A stretch of 64,000 nt of DNA from Erythrobacter sp. (GCA_019739335.1 CP073261.1:124001-188000), one strand, 5' to 3'; shown: positions 27,952 through 37,427, counted from the first letter of the stretch. Notes: generated by a model not told the origin, from the sequence alone. Translations and numbers: made by a program.

Positions 27952-28953
27952 ATGCAAGTCCCGCTTGCTGTAACTCTTGGCGACCCCGCAGGTGTCGGTC
28001 CGGAGGTTATTGTTGCTAGTTGGGCTGCGCGTGATCGGGAGCAATTGCCCCCTTTCTTCGTCCAGAAGGGGGCGGGTATACTACGTGCCGCGGCGGAAAT
28101 GATGGGGCTTGATGTCCCGGTTATTCCGATTCATCATCCCGCTGAGGCCTATCTCGCTTTTCCTGAGGGTCTGCCCGTCAACGGTCTTGAAGATTGCGAT
28201 AATACTCCCGGCTCGCCAAACGAAATGGGCGCCAGTCTTGCCCATAAATCGCTGATTGAAGCCTACAGCACTCTCAGTAACGGCGTCGCAAACGGCATTG
28301 TAACCGCTCCGGTCTCGAAATCGCGCCTCTCTCCGATTTCACCGGGCTTTATCGGCCAAACCGAGTTCTTTGCAGACAAATGCGGTGTTGCGCGGGACAA
28401 GGCGGTGATGATGCTCGCCGGACCTTCGCTCCGCACTGTCCCGATGACCGTGCATTGTGCGCTGGCCGAAGTCCCCGGCAGGCTCTCGCAGGACCTGATC
28501 GTTACCCGCAGCCGGGTCGTCGCCCGCGCGTTGCAGTCCGACTACGGCATCGCCGCACCGCGCATCGCCATCGCCGGGCTCAATCCGCACGCGGGGGAAG
28601 ACGGGCGGATGGGGCGCGAGGAGATCGACATCATCGCCCCCGCCATCGCCCAACTCCGCGCCGAAGGCATCGACGCCACCGGCCCCCACCCCGCCGATAC
28701 GCTGTTCGCCCCGCACAAGCGCGGCAGCTACGATGTCGCCATTGCCATGTATCACGACCAGGCACTGGTGCCGCTGAAGGCGCTCGATTTCGACGAGGGA
28801 GTAAACGTAACCCTCGGCCTGCCGATTGTGCGCACTTCGCCCGATCACGGCACCGCCTTCGATATTGCCGGCAAGGGTATCGCGCGCCCCAACGCAATGA
28901 TCGCCGCGATCCGCATGGCGGGCGCAATCGCCGCGCGGCGCGCGCATGGCTGA
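27952..28953 (+). CDS. pdxA: 4-hydroxythreonine-4-phosphate dehydrogenase
   Basis: A 333-residue NAD-dependent enzyme of pyridoxal phosphate synthesis. It begins [14 protein letters not shown], and the metal-binding histidines lie in the [22 protein letters not shown] and [12 protein letters not shown] segments. The first ~440 bp use many A/T-ending codons (for example CTT GCT GTA ACT CTT), in contrast to the GC-ending codons after about 28,395 and to both neighbours. This suggests a recombination joint inside the gene. It overlaps rsmA by 8 bp. Confidence 0.95.
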   Translation: MQVPLAVTLGDPAGVGPEVIVASWAARDREQLPPFFVQKGAGILRAAAEMMGLDVPVIPIHHPAEAYLAFPEGLPVNGLEDCDNTPGSPNEMGASLAHKSLIEAYSTLSNGVANGIVTAPVSKSRLSPISPGFIGQTEFFADKCGVARDKAVMMLAGPSLRTVPMTVHCALAEVPGRLSQDLIVTRSRVVARALQSDYGIAAPRIAIAGLNPHAGEDGRMGREEIDIIAPAIAQLRAEGIDATGPHPADTLFAPHKRGSYDVAIAMYHDQALVPLKALDFDEGVNVTLGLPIVRTSPDHGTAFDIAGKGIARPNAMIAAIRMAGAIAARRAHG

Positions 28954-29791
28954 CCTTCCCCCTTTGCGCGAAGTCATCAAGACGCACGGGCTCTCTGCCT
29001 CGAAGGCGCTCGGGCAGAATTTCCTGTTCGACGAACAACTGCTCGACCGCATCGCCGCGGTGCCCGGTAATCTGGATGGCAAGGCGGTGCTCGAAATTGG
29101 CCCCGGCCCTGGCGGGCTCACCCGCGCGCTGCTCCGCGCGGGCGCGCGCGTGACCGCCATCGAGCGAGACAGCAGGTGCATCCCCGCACTCGCCGAATTG
29201 CAGGCGGCCTTCCCCGGCCAGTTACGCGTGGTGGAAGAGGACGCGCTGGCGGTCGATCACGCCGCGCTGATGGGCGAACCTTTCGCCGTGGTCGCCAACC
29301 TGCCCTACAACATCGGCACCGCCCTGTTCACCGGCTGGCTGGCACAACCCGAATGGCCGCCGCGCTGGACCAGCCTGACGCTGATGTTCCAGCAGGAAGT
29401 CGCCCAGCGGATTATATCCGCGCCCGGATCGGGCGCCTACGGCAGGCTGGCGGTGCTGGCGCAGTGGCGCAGCACGGCGAAACTGGCGATGAAAGTGCAT
29501 CGCAGCGCCTTTACCCCGCCGCCCAAGGTGATGAGCGCTATCGTCCATGTTACTCCCGCTGCCGCGCCCCAAGGAGTTCGGATCGGCACGCTCGAACGGG
29601 TGACCGAGGCCGCCTTCGGCCAACGCCGCAAGATGCTCCGGCAGAGCCTGAAGGGTGTAGAGGGAGCGCTCGGAGCTCTCGAAACGCTCGGCATCGACGC
29701 CACGCGCCGGGCTGAAACGCTGGCGGTGGAAGACTTCGTTGCGCTAGCCCGCGCACTCGATCAGAGGATCAGGAAATTCACGATCAAATAG
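28946..29791 (+). CDS. rsmA: 16S rRNA (adenine1518/1519-N6)-dimethyltransferase
   Basis: A 281-residue KsgA/RsmA that dimethylates two adenines at the end of 16S rRNA late in 30S assembly. SAM motif I is [16 protein letters not shown], and the catalytic motif IV is [11 protein letters not shown]. The LGQNFLFD start is typical. It overlaps pdxA at its 5' end, in the conserved lptD-surA-pdxA-rsmA order. The last 31 bp overlap the PilZ gene on the other strand. Confidence 0.95.
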   Translation: MADLPPLREVIKTHGLSASKALGQNFLFDEQLLDRIAAVPGNLDGKAVLEIGPGPGGLTRALLRAGARVTAIERDSRCIPALAELQAAFPGQLRVVEEDALAVDHAALMGEPFAVVANLPYNIGTALFTGWLAQPEWPPRWTSLTLMFQQEVAQRIISAPGSGAYGRLAVLAQWRSTAKLAMKVHRSAFTPPPKVMSAIVHVTPAAAPQGVRIGTLERVTEAAFGQRRKMLRQSLKGVEGALGALETLGIDATRRAETLAVEDFVALARALDQRIRKFTIK

Positions 29792-30195
29792 GCAGTGGAG
29801 AAAGCAGTAACGCCCAAGACGCCGTAGGCGATCAGCAGATTGCGCAGCGGCCACTTGCTGATGTCCTGTTGCGCTTCGATATCGATAGAGCTTCCCTTGC
29901 TTCGTTTCCGCGCGGGTTTGCCGGTCAGGATTGCACTGACATTGATGCGTTCGCGGGTACGCAGTCCGCAACGGCGCCCACTGACCCAGCGAACTTCGCC
30001 GATTATGTGGTGGCCCACTACATCGATATCGACGATCTCCCCTCGGGCTGGGGGCCGGTCGCAGGCGACCAGAAGGCCCGTGGGGGATATGTCGCCCACC
30101 CGAACCTCACGCGTGCCCTTGCCGTCGCGCATCTTGGCGCGCAGCATAGCCGTTACCCGGCTGTCGACCCGCGACCGCTCGGCTCTGGCAAGCAT
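29761..30195 (-). CDS. PilZ domain protein with C-terminal membrane helix
   Basis: A 144-residue protein. Residues ~5-85 form a PilZ-like domain ([52 protein letters not shown]). The RxxxR and D/NxSxxG features for cyclic-di-GMP binding are roughly present. A basic linker leads to a single C-terminal helix ([20 protein letters not shown]). It could be a membrane-tethered effector of the GGDEF-EAL protein's second messenger, though no direct link is shown. It overlaps rsmA tail to tail by 31 bp. Confidence 0.75.
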   Translation of the reverse strand: MLARAERSRVDSRVTAMLRAKMRDGKGTREVRVGDISPTGLLVACDRPPARGEIVDIDVVGHHIIGEVRWVSGRRCGLRTRERINVSAILTGKPARKRSKGSSIDIEAQQDISKWPLRNLLIAYGVLGVTAFSTAYLIVNFLIL

Positions 30196-30376
30196 CAGTG
30201 GGAATCTTTAAAATGCATGATTGCCATTGAGTTAGCCCCCCATTCGTAAGCGTCGGGTTAAGGCCTTCCCCTCCATCTTGTAAGCAAAAGCGAAATGCCG
30301 CATTTTCAGGGGGCTGACTAATCCCGCTGGTCGCGCGATTTGACAGGAGAGCAGGCCAGCTTCAGGACAGTTGCAC

Positions 30377-31588
30377 ATGAAACAACTTTCGCAACAGGAA
30401 CAGGCACTGATCGAGGGTGTGAGCCAGCAGCGGATGCTGGATCGCACAATGGACTGGGCGGCGATCAATTCGGGCACAGGCAATCTGGCCGGGCTGGCAG
30501 CAGTCGCGGGGCATTTGGCCAATGCGTTTTCGGCGCTGCCTGGCGAGGTCACGCTGCGCGATCCCGCCGCGGTGAGCGTGATCGATGCCGAGGGACGCGC
30601 GGTTGAGAAGGCGCACGGGCAGCATCTGGTATGCTCGGTACGCCCCGATGCAGCGCGGCGCTTCCTGCTGACTGGGCATATGGACACGGTGTTTCCGGCA
30701 GAGCATCCGTTCCAGCACCTGACCTGGCTGGACGGCGAGACGCTGAACGGTCCGGGCACTGCCGACATGAAGGCCGGGCTGGCGATCATTCTCGAAGCGC
30801 TGACTGCTTTCGAGACCAGCGATGCCGCAAAATCAGTCGGTTACGACGTGATGATAAATTCGGACGAGGAAACCGGCTCGCTCTCCTCCGCCACACTGAT
30901 CGCCGAGCTGGCGCAGGGCAAGATTGCCGCGCTGACCTACGAACCCTCTGCCCTGCCCGATGGCACGCTGGCCCATGCGCGTGGGGGCAGCGGCAATTTT
31001 GCTGTTACCTTCACTGGAAAGTCTGCGCACGCCGGGCGCAATCCGCATGAGGGGCGCAATGCAATTGTCGCCGCTGCCGATTGCGTGTTGCGACTAAAGG
31101 CCATGCAGCATGGCGAACTGCCGATCAATCCAGCCAAGATCGATGGCGGCGCGGCCAACAATGTGGTGCCCGATCATGCCGTGCTGCGCTTCAACATCCG
31201 CCCAAAATCGAGCGACGCAGCGGCGCAGTTCCTGCACGATCTCAACGCCATGATTGCCGAACTTGAGCACGCGCACGAAGTCGCCATCCACCTCCACGGC
31301 GGGATCTCGCGCCCACCCAAACCGGTCGATGCGCGGGCGCAACAGCTGTTCGATCTGGTGCGCGACAGCGGCGCGGCGCTGGGCCAGACAATTGGCTGGC
31401 AGCCCTCCGGCGGGGTCTGCGACGGCAACAATATCGCCGCCTGCCATGTGCCGGTGGTCGATACGATGGGCGTGCGCGGGGGCGCGATCCATTCTCCGCG
31501 AGAATACATGATAGTTCCGTCACTTACCGAGCGGGCGCAACTGTCTGCCGTGGTCCTCCACCGCCTTGCCACCGGAGAAGCCCTATGA
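30377..31588 (+). CDS. M20 family metallohydrolase linked to arginine succinyl pathway
   Basis: A 403-residue ArgE/DapE/CPG2-type dizinc hydrolase. Metal and catalytic residues are visible: His101 and Asp103 (TGHMDTVFP), Asp130 (GPGTADMKAG) and Glu164-Glu165 (NSDEETGS). A dimerisation domain lies between ~185 and 300. AGGA is 9 bp before the ATG at 30377. It overlaps astA by 4 bp, so it belongs to the astA-astB operon. M20 enzymes split N-acyl amino acids, so it may replace AstE (succinylglutamate desuccinylase). That role is inference. Confidence 0.8.
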   Translation: MKQLSQQEQALIEGVSQQRMLDRTMDWAAINSGTGNLAGLAAVAGHLANAFSALPGEVTLRDPAAVSVIDAEGRAVEKAHGQHLVCSVRPDAARRFLLTGHMDTVFPAEHPFQHLTWLDGETLNGPGTADMKAGLAIILEALTAFETSDAAKSVGYDVMINSDEETGSLSSATLIAELAQGKIAALTYEPSALPDGTLAHARGGSGNFAVTFTGKSAHAGRNPHEGRNAIVAAADCVLRLKAMQHGELPINPAKIDGGAANNVVPDHAVLRFNIRPKSSDAAAQFLHDLNAMIAELEHAHEVAIHLHGGISRPPKPVDARAQQLFDLVRDSGAALGQTIGWQPSGGVCDGNNIAACHVPVVDTMGVRGGAIHSPREYMIVPSLTERAQLSAVVLHRLATGEAL

Positions 31589-32598
31589 GCTTCGTCATAC
31601 GCGCCGCCACCGCAGACGATCTGCAACCCATGTACGAAATGGCGAAACTGACCGGCGGCGGGTTCACCAACCTGCCGCCCGATCGCAATTCGCTGGCCGC
31701 CAAACTTGCGGGTTCGCAGGCCGCATTCGACCGCACGACTGATTCAATCGAAGGCGAAACCTTCGTGCTGGTGCTGGAGAACGCCGAAACCGGGCAAGTG
31801 CGTGGCACCTGCCAGCTGTTCACCGCGGTCGGGCAGGCCTGGCCGTTCTATTCCTACCGCATCACCACCCTCACCCAACATTCGCGCGAGCTGGAGCGGA
31901 CGGTTAGCGCCGAGCTGCTCAGCCTGGTCAACGATCTGGGCGGTTGCAGCGAAGTGGGCGGACTGTTCCTGCATCCGGGGGAGCGCGCCGGAGGGCTGGG
32001 CCTATTGCTGGCGCGCAGCCGCTACCTGTTCATCGCCAGCCACCGGGCGCGCTTCGGCGACCGGATTCTGGCGGAGCTGCGCGGGATCATCGACGAGCGC
32101 GGCGGTTCGCCGTTCTGGGATGCCATCGGCGGCAAGTTCTTCGGCATGAGCTTCCAGGAGGCCGACGAGTTCAACGCCGTCCACGGCAACCAGTTCATCG
32201 CCGACCTGATGCCCAAGCACCCGGTCTATATCGCCATGCTGGAAGAAGAGGCGCGGCGGGTGATTGGCCTGCCCCATCCCACCGGCCGCGCGGCGATGCG
32301 GATGCTGGAGAACGAGGGTTTCTCCTATCAGGGCTATGTCGACATTTTCGACGGCGGGCCGACGATGCTGGCGGCAACCGACTCGGTAAACTCGATTGCG
32401 CAGGCGCGTTCGGGCAAGGTTGTTTCCGCCACGCTGGACAAGGGCGAAAAGGCGCTGATCGCAGCCGGAAAGATGGCGAATTTCCGCTGCTGCTGCGGTG
32501 CGCGCGAATTGCGGGAGGATGGCGTTTCGATCGACGCGCAATCGGCGGAACTGCTCCGGGTGGGCGAACGTGACGAAGTGTGGAGCATTCCGCGATGA
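31585..32598 (+). CDS. astA: Arginine N-succinyltransferase
   Basis: A 337-residue GNAT-like enzyme, first step of the arginine succinyltransferase pathway (arginine plus succinyl-CoA). The start FVIRAATADDLQPMYEMAK and the core segments GEVGGLFLHP-type (SEVGGLFLHPGERAGGLGLL), FWDAIGGKFFGMSF and EGFSYQGYVDIFDGGP are diagnostic. It overlaps both neighbours with ATGA junctions, showing tight coupling. Confidence 0.93.
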   Translation: MSFVIRAATADDLQPMYEMAKLTGGGFTNLPPDRNSLAAKLAGSQAAFDRTTDSIEGETFVLVLENAETGQVRGTCQLFTAVGQAWPFYSYRITTLTQHSRELERTVSAELLSLVNDLGGCSEVGGLFLHPGERAGGLGLLLARSRYLFIASHRARFGDRILAELRGIIDERGGSPFWDAIGGKFFGMSFQEADEFNAVHGNQFIADLMPKHPVYIAMLEEEARRVIGLPHPTGRAAMRMLENEGFSYQGYVDIFDGGPTMLAATDSVNSIAQARSGKVVSATLDKGEKALIAAGKMANFRCCCGARELREDGVSIDAQSAELLRVGERDEVWSIPR

Positions 32599-33848
32599 GC
32601 CGGGTGACAGAAATCAACTTCGACGGGATCGTCGGACCCAGCCACAATTACGCGGGTCTAAGCCTCGGCAACCTTGCCGCCACGAAGAATGCAGGCGCGA
32701 CATCCTATCCCCGTGCCGCCGCGCTACAGGGCGTCGCCAAGATGCGGCACAACATGACGAAGGGGCTGGCGCAGGGCTTTTTCCTCCCTCTTCCCCGCCC
32801 GAACAACGGTTGGCTGGAAGCATTGGCAGCGGACCCCAGCACCGATGCCGCGCTGGTGGCAGGCGCGTGGTCGGCCAGTTCGATGTGGACCGCCAATGCC
32901 GCCACCGTCTCCCCAGCCAGCGATACGGCAGACGGGCGCTGCCACCTTACCGTCGCCAATCTTGTTACCATGCCGCACCGCAGCCACGAATGGCCCGATA
33001 CGCTGGCGCAACTTCGGTTGGCCTTTGCAGATACCGCGCATTTCGCCGTCCACGATCCGGTGCCACCTTGCTTCGGCGATGAAGGCGCAGCGAACCATAT
33101 GCGGCTCACTTCCGCGCACGGCGAAGCTGGGCTGGAAGTGTTCGTCTATGGTCGCACAGGCGGCGCTTTCCCCGCACGCCAGCACGAACAGGCGAGCCGG
33201 ATCGTCGCACGCCGTCACGGGCTCGATCCAGAGCGGGTGCTGTTTGTCGAGCAGAACCCGGACGCGATTGCAGCAGGTGCCTTCCACAACGACGTGGTGG
33301 CCGTGGCGAACGAGCAGGTGCTGTTCACCCACGAACAGGCTTTCGCCGATCCTGCGGGCACCTATGCTGCGATTGCCGAGCGCTGCCCCGGTGCGCAGGT
33401 GGTGGGAGTGGCAGCCAGCGCGGTAAGCCTGGCTGAGGCCGTCTCTTCCTACCTGTTCAACGCCCAGCTCGTCACCCCGCCTTCTGGCGAAATGACGCTG
33501 GTGGTGCCGGAAGAGTGCCGCGATTCTGCGCCGGTGTGGGGCTGGCTTCAGTCGATGCTGGCAGGCAATGGCCCGATCCGCCACGTGCAGGTGGTGGATG
33601 TCCGCCAGTCCATGGCAAATGGCGGCGGCCCCGCCTGCCTGCGGCTGCGCGTGGTTGCGGACCCGGCGACCGTCGATCCGCGCTTTATGCTCGACGATGC
33701 CAAGGCGAGCCTGATTGAAAGCGTCATCACAGACTACTGGCCGGAAAGGATCGACCCTGCACAGATCGGTGACGAGCGCCTCGCCACCCGAATCCGCACC
33801 GCGCGAATAAAATTGCTTGAAATTCTGGAACTTTCCGAACTGCTCTGA
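32595..33848 (+). CDS. astB: N-succinylarginine dihydrolase
   Basis: A 417-residue enzyme of the amidinotransferase fold that converts succinylarginine to succinylornithine, ammonia and CO2. The family start NFDGIVGPSHNYAGLSLGN is clear, and the catalytic cysteine segment reads NGGGPACLRLRVV. AHFAVHDPVPP and FHNDVVAVANE carry other active-site residues. astC and astD are not in the window, so the pathway must be completed elsewhere. Confidence 0.94.
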   Translation: MSRVTEINFDGIVGPSHNYAGLSLGNLAATKNAGATSYPRAAALQGVAKMRHNMTKGLAQGFFLPLPRPNNGWLEALAADPSTDAALVAGAWSASSMWTANAATVSPASDTADGRCHLTVANLVTMPHRSHEWPDTLAQLRLAFADTAHFAVHDPVPPCFGDEGAANHMRLTSAHGEAGLEVFVYGRTGGAFPARQHEQASRIVARRHGLDPERVLFVEQNPDAIAAGAFHNDVVAVANEQVLFTHEQAFADPAGTYAAIAERCPGAQVVGVAASAVSLAEAVSSYLFNAQLVTPPSGEMTLVVPEECRDSAPVWGWLQSMLAGNGPIRHVQVVDVRQSMANGGGPACLRLRVVADPATVDPRFMLDDAKASLIESVITDYWPERIDPAQIGDERLATRIRTARIKLLEILELSELL

Positions 33849-33964
33849 GTCCGTGCTCAGCTTGTCGGATTGCTTTACACGCCCCCCTGACTTAACCATC
33901 GCAAACGGCGGAACTACGCCCTTGGCACGGCATTTGCTGTGTAAGACGTTAAGAAAGGGTCCGG

Positions 33965-34207
33965 ATGTTTCGCAAGCTCGCACGGCTGTTTGTCATCAAG
34001 ACTCGCTGGGAAGCCTATCTGATCATCTATGCCCTGGCGCTTGGGGCGATGGATCGGGGCAGCCACTACCTGGCGACATACCCCGGCTGGGGCGGCTGGC
34101 TGCTGTTCGCGGCGTGCAGCGGCGCGGTGTTCCTGGGGGGCGCGAAGATCCTCGACTGTCTGAAGTTTGAAGCAGAGCGGCGGGATGCGTTGCGTATTGA
34201 TCTCTGA
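33965..34207 (+). CDS. Small two-helix membrane protein
   Basis: An 80-residue protein with two hydrophobic helices (YLIIYALALGAMDRGSHYL and WLLFAACSGAVFLGGAKIL), a basic N-terminus (FRKLARLFVIKTRWE) and a charged C-terminus. The ATG has GG-rich sequence upstream and lies 116 bp after astB. Similar short proteins occur in sphingomonads but have no assigned role. It runs convergently toward the ssrA gene. Confidence 0.6.
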   Translation: MFRKLARLFVIKTRWEAYLIIYALALGAMDRGSHYLATYPGWGGWLLFAACSGAVFLGGAKILDCLKFEAERRDALRIDL

Positions 34208-34217
34208 GCGATCGGAA

Positions 34218-34540
34218 GAAGGTGGGGGTTTCTGTTGCTAGCTACCCCCGGAGCCCCGGAATCCGCTTCTGTTGCCCGGTGGGTCCAACCGCGCTTTAGC
34301 CTTGTAAATTCAGTCCGTTAGGACGTCACATTACGCAGCGATGGCGAGTGCTTCGTTATCGTTGGCACTTGTGTGTTGTGAACAGTTTTACGGGTTACTC
34401 AGCCCGGGCAAAAATACCGTCTTTCAGCACACGTCGATCCTAGTTCGGCCCCGTCAGAACCCGCAGCAAGCCGCAGATTGTGGTGGAGCCGCCGGGTACT
34501 GCCCCCGGGTCCGCTGTACCTATTACACGGCACAATTTAT
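34218..34540 (-). ncRNA. ssrA: Two-piece (circularly permuted) tmRNA
   Basis: Read on the minus strand, the acceptor piece comes first and ends GGCTCCACCA (34490-34481). A 28-nt spacer (34480-34453) follows, then the coding piece starts GGGGCCGAACTAGGATCGACG at 34452. GGGGCCG pairs with CGGCTCC to form the acceptor stem with the third-pair G-U that marks alanine acceptors. The resume codon GCC at 34366 opens the tag ANDNEALAIAA with TAA at 34333-34331. A strong hairpin near 34221-34250 marks the 3' end. Outer ends are approximate. It rescues stalled ribosomes and tags proteins for proteolysis. Confidence 0.95.
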
Positions 34541-34555
34541 CACCATAGCCCGCCG

Positions 34556-34588
34556 AAACGGGCAGGACCCATATAGGCCCTGCCCGCT
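34556..34588 (-). terminator. Terminator after mscL
   Basis: On the minus strand CGGGCAGG (34586-34579) pairs perfectly with CCTGCCCG (34566-34559) around a 12-nt loop, then TTT. It lies between the mscL stop and the start of ssrA and should separate the two transcripts. The T tract is short. Confidence 0.5.
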
Positions 34589-34622
34589 TAATGTGAAGTG
34601 TATGGTGGCGGATTTCGCGCGG

Positions 34623-35060
34623 CTACTTCTTCAACGCATCCCTGATCTCGGTCAGGAGTTCGATCTCGGTCGGGCCGGTGGGCACTTCGGGTTCGGACTT
34701 CTTGTCGCGGTCGAGGCGTTCCTTCACCCTGTTGGCATAGCGCACCAGCAGGAAGATAATGAACGCCAGGATCAGGAAATTGATGATCGCGGTGACCAGC
34801 GCGCCATAACCGATCATCGCTGCCCCCGCTTCCTTCAGCGCGGCATAGTCGGTCATCGAACCCGTGTAGCCCTCGGGCGTGCTCAGCAGGATGAAATAGT
34901 TGGAGAAATCCGCTCCGCCAAACACTGCACCGACGATCGGCATGATGATATCCGCCGTCAGCGAAGTCACGATGGTGCCGAATGCCCCGGCGATGATGAC
35001 CGCCACGGCCAGTTCCAGCACATTGCCCTTGGCAATAAATTCCTTGAATTCGTTGAGCAC
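34623..35060 (-). CDS. mscL: Large-conductance mechanosensitive channel
   Basis: A 145-residue inner-membrane channel that opens under hypo-osmotic stress. The N-terminus NEFKEFIAKGNVLELAVAVI leads into TM1 (IIAGAFGTIVTSLTADIIMP). A periplasmic loop follows, then TM2 (LVTAIINFLILAFIIFLLV) and a charged C-terminal helix. The start is GTG at 35060, because GGAGG lies 5 bp upstream and the family begins here. The length is typical (136-150). Confidence 0.94.
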   Translation of the reverse strand: MLNEFKEFIAKGNVLELAVAVIIAGAFGTIVTSLTADIIMPIVGAVFGGADFSNYFILLSTPEGYTGSMTDYAALKEAGAAMIGYGALVTAIINFLILAFIIFLLVRYANRVKERLDRDKKSEPEVPTGPTEIELLTEIRDALKK

Positions 35061-35266
35061 GGATGCCTCCCAATCGTAATGCGACCCCAATCGGCGCGTT
35101 GCCTGCCGCAGAAGCGCGGGATTGGGAAGGCGCAGCTTGCCTGTCGCCACAAATTTTACATTCATTTCCGATCCTGAGTTGCAATTATCCGCCCGGCATT
35201 TCTTGTATCGGCACCGCGCCGTGCTATATGCACAATACACCTTTTGGGATCTGGAGGACCACGCAT

Positions 35267-35878
35267 ATGTTCACCCGTCTGGCCAAGCTGGCTACTCTCG
35301 CCGTCGGCACCTTCGCGCTGGCCGGTTGCGGCATCAATTCGGTGCCTGCCAAGGAAGAGACTGCCAAGGCGCAGTGGGCCAATGTCGAAGCCGCATTGCA
35401 GCGCCGTTCGGACGTGATCCCCAATCTGGTCTCGGTGGTGGAAGCTGCCGCAGTTTCGGAAGAAAACATCCTCACCGGGGTGATCGAGGCCCGTTCGCGC
35501 GCTACGTCGATCAACATCACCACCGATGATCTCTCAAACCCGGAAGAATTCCAGCGCTTCAACGAGGCGCAAAACGAACTGACCCAGGCGCTCGGGCAGT
35601 TGCGCACCATCGTGGAAGCCTATCCCGACCTCCAGAGCAACGCGCGCTTTGCCGACCTGATGGTGGAGATCGAGCAGTCGAACAACATGATCAACACCGA
35701 AATCGGCCGCTACAACGAGACCGCTCGCGATTATAACACCGAAATCCGCACCTTCCCTTCCACCATCGGCGCGAACATCATCCACGGCGCGGAACCGCTG
35801 GAATACTTCGAAGCAGCCGAGGGTGCGGAAGAGAACCCGGAAGTCGAGTTCGATAACATCACCGGCGCTGGCGCCTGA
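35267..35878 (+). CDS. lemA: LemA family lipoprotein
   Basis: A 203-residue LemA-type protein. The N-terminus is a lipoprotein signal (FALAGCG), whereas many LemA proteins have a simple TM anchor. The mature part is helical, with the family core WANVEAALQRRSDVIPNLV, EYFEAA near the end, and SRARAT-like ARSRATSINI. GGAGGA lies 9 bp before the ATG. It forms a unit with the two TPM-domain genes downstream, a common LemA-TPM association. The biochemical role is unknown. Confidence 0.9.
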   Translation: MFTRLAKLATLAVGTFALAGCGINSVPAKEETAKAQWANVEAALQRRSDVIPNLVSVVEAAAVSEENILTGVIEARSRATSINITTDDLSNPEEFQRFNEAQNELTQALGQLRTIVEAYPDLQSNARFADLMVEIEQSNNMINTEIGRYNETARDYNTEIRTFPSTIGANIIHGAEPLEYFEAAEGAEENPEVEFDNITGAGA

Positions 35879-35892
35879 GGGCGGCGGGCACG

Positions 35893-36753
35893 GTGAACCA
35901 TTCCCTTCGCGTATTCCTGCTGGCGCTGGCGACATTGTTCGCCGCGCTGGCAGGTCCGGCTCATGCCCAGACCTACGATTTCCCCCCAGCTCCGCAAGGC
36001 CCGGTGCTGGACAATGCGAACATCCTGTCCGACGCGACCGAAGCGCGACTTGACGCGCAGTTGCGCGAGCATAACCGTCTTACCGGGCAGGCGATTATCG
36101 TAGCGACCGTGCCGAGTCTCGGTGGCTCGGAAATCGAACCTTACGCCACCGCGCTGTTTGCCGAATGGGGCATCGGCGGGGCGCAGCGCGATACGGGCCT
36201 GCTGCTGCTGATCGCTCCCAACGAGCGGCAAATGCGGATCGAGGTCGGCTATGGCCTGCATCCGTGGTTCGGCGGGATTATGGCCGGGCGGGTCATCCGG
36301 GATGTCATCACCCCACGCTTCAAGACCGAGGATTATGACGGCGGGGTGATCGCCGGCGTTGATGCCATTCTCGCCCACCTTGCTACCAGCCCGGAGGACG
36401 CCGTCGCCATTGAGGAAGCCGCGCAGGCCGCTGCCGAACAGGAACGCAGCGAAGGAGGATTTCCTATCGGCACGCTGATCTGGGCCGGTTTCCTGCTGTT
36501 CTTCTTCGTCCTCCCCGCGCTTTCGGACCGGGGGCGCAAGCGGCGCTTCCGCGGTGGCGTCGGCGGTGTTGTCGGCGACATCATCCTGTGGGAAGCGGGC
36601 AAGGCGATCGTACGCGGCGTTACCGATAATGACGATTGGGGCGGCGGCGGTGGCTGGGGCGGCGGAGGCGGCTTTGGCGGCGGCGGAGGCGGCGGTTTTG
36701 GCGGGTTCGGCGGCGGAATGTCCGGCGGCGGCGGCGCTTCGGGGGGATGGTGA
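35893..36753 (+). CDS. TPM-domain exported membrane protein, YgcG-like
   Basis: A 286-residue protein with a signal peptide (ending AHA), a periplasmic TPM domain at about 35-175 (VLDNANILSDATEARLDAQL, QRDTGLLLLIAPNERQMRIEVGYG in part, GGVIAGVDAIL), one TM helix (about 190-215) and a Gly-rich tail with scattered Trp and Phe. The tail carries runs of GGGG, probably flexible. The start is GTG at 35893. It sits 14 bp after lemA. TPM proteins are thought to aid membrane protein turnover or act as weak phosphatases. Confidence 0.85.
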   Translation: MNHSLRVFLLALATLFAALAGPAHAQTYDFPPAPQGPVLDNANILSDATEARLDAQLREHNRLTGQAIIVATVPSLGGSEIEPYATALFAEWGIGGAQRDTGLLLLIAPNERQMRIEVGYGLHPWFGGIMAGRVIRDVITPRFKTEDYDGGVIAGVDAILAHLATSPEDAVAIEEAAQAAAEQERSEGGFPIGTLIWAGFLLFFFVLPALSDRGRKRRFRGGVGGVVGDIILWEAGKAIVRGVTDNDDWGGGGGWGGGGGFGGGGGGGFGGFGGGMSGGGGASGGW

Positions 36754-37427
36754 TGGCCTGGCTGAATGCAGAACAGCACGCGATTGTCTCCGCAGCTGTG
36801 CGCGAGGCCGAACTGGCCACCAGTGGCGAGATCGTTCCTGTGATCGCCGACCGTTCGGACGGATATTCAGACGTGGTGCTGGTCTGGGCAGTGGCGGCAT
36901 CGTTCACCGCGATGAGCGTGTTTGCGCTTTTCCCCGATTTCCTGCTCGGCAAGATCGACTGGCTGCTCGGTGGCTGGAGCATCGAGCATACCTATGGCGA
37001 AGTGATCGCCTGGGTGCTGGCGCTTGGCCTCCTGAAATTCGTCGCTGTGTGGCTGCTGCTGAGCTGGGACAGGCTGACTTTCCTGTTCGTCCCCGCCCCG
37101 GTGAAGCGCCAGCGCGTGCATGACAAGGCCGTGCGGCTGTTCAAGGTCGGCGCGGAAGGGCGCACGCACGGCGGGACCGGGGTGATGCTCTACCTCTCGA
37201 TGCGCGAGCACCGGGCGGAAATCGTTGCCGACGATTCCATCGCCCTGCTCGTGCCCGCCGAAGTCTGGGGCGAGGCGATGGCGGACATGCTCGCCGAAAT
37301 TCGCAAGGGTTGCGTGGCGGAAGGGATCGCCGCAGGCGTGCGTGACGTGGGCAAGGTGCTGGCAGAGCATTTCCCCCGCCGGGTGGACGATACGAACGAA
37401 TTGCCGGACCGCTTGATCGAGGTGTGA
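36753..37427 (+). CDS. Second TPM-domain membrane protein
   Basis: A 224-residue protein beginning AWLNAEQHAIVSAAVREAEL, followed by SGEIVPVIADRSDGY, two TM helices (about 40-62 and 85-105) and a cytoplasmic or periplasmic TPM-like part (GGTGVMLYLSMREHRAEIVAD). The start at 36753 overlaps the previous stop (TGATG), and the GGGGGG coding the end of the upstream gene serves as ribosome site. Together with lemA and the first TPM gene it forms a three-gene operon. Confidence 0.8.
   Translation: MAWLNAEQHAIVSAAVREAELATSGEIVPVIADRSDGYSDVVLVWAVAASFTAMSVFALFPDFLLGKIDWLLGGWSIEHTYGEVIAWVLALGLLKFVAVWLLLSWDRLTFLFVPAPVKRQRVHDKAVRLFKVGAEGRTHGGTGVMLYLSMREHRAEIVADDSIALLVPAEVWGEAMADMLAEIRKGCVAEGIAAGVRDVGKVLAEHFPRRVDDTNELPDRLIEV

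Noticed and set aside
34341..35177. Plus-strand open frame of 278 codons over ssrA and mscL
   Set aside because: The sequence is explained by tmRNA and mscL on the minus strand; the plus frame has no protein similarity.
36640..36750. Dense GGC/GGT repeat that could look like a DNA repeat or array
   Set aside because: It is the in-frame glycine-rich tail of the first TPM protein, with no regular unit or spacer pattern.
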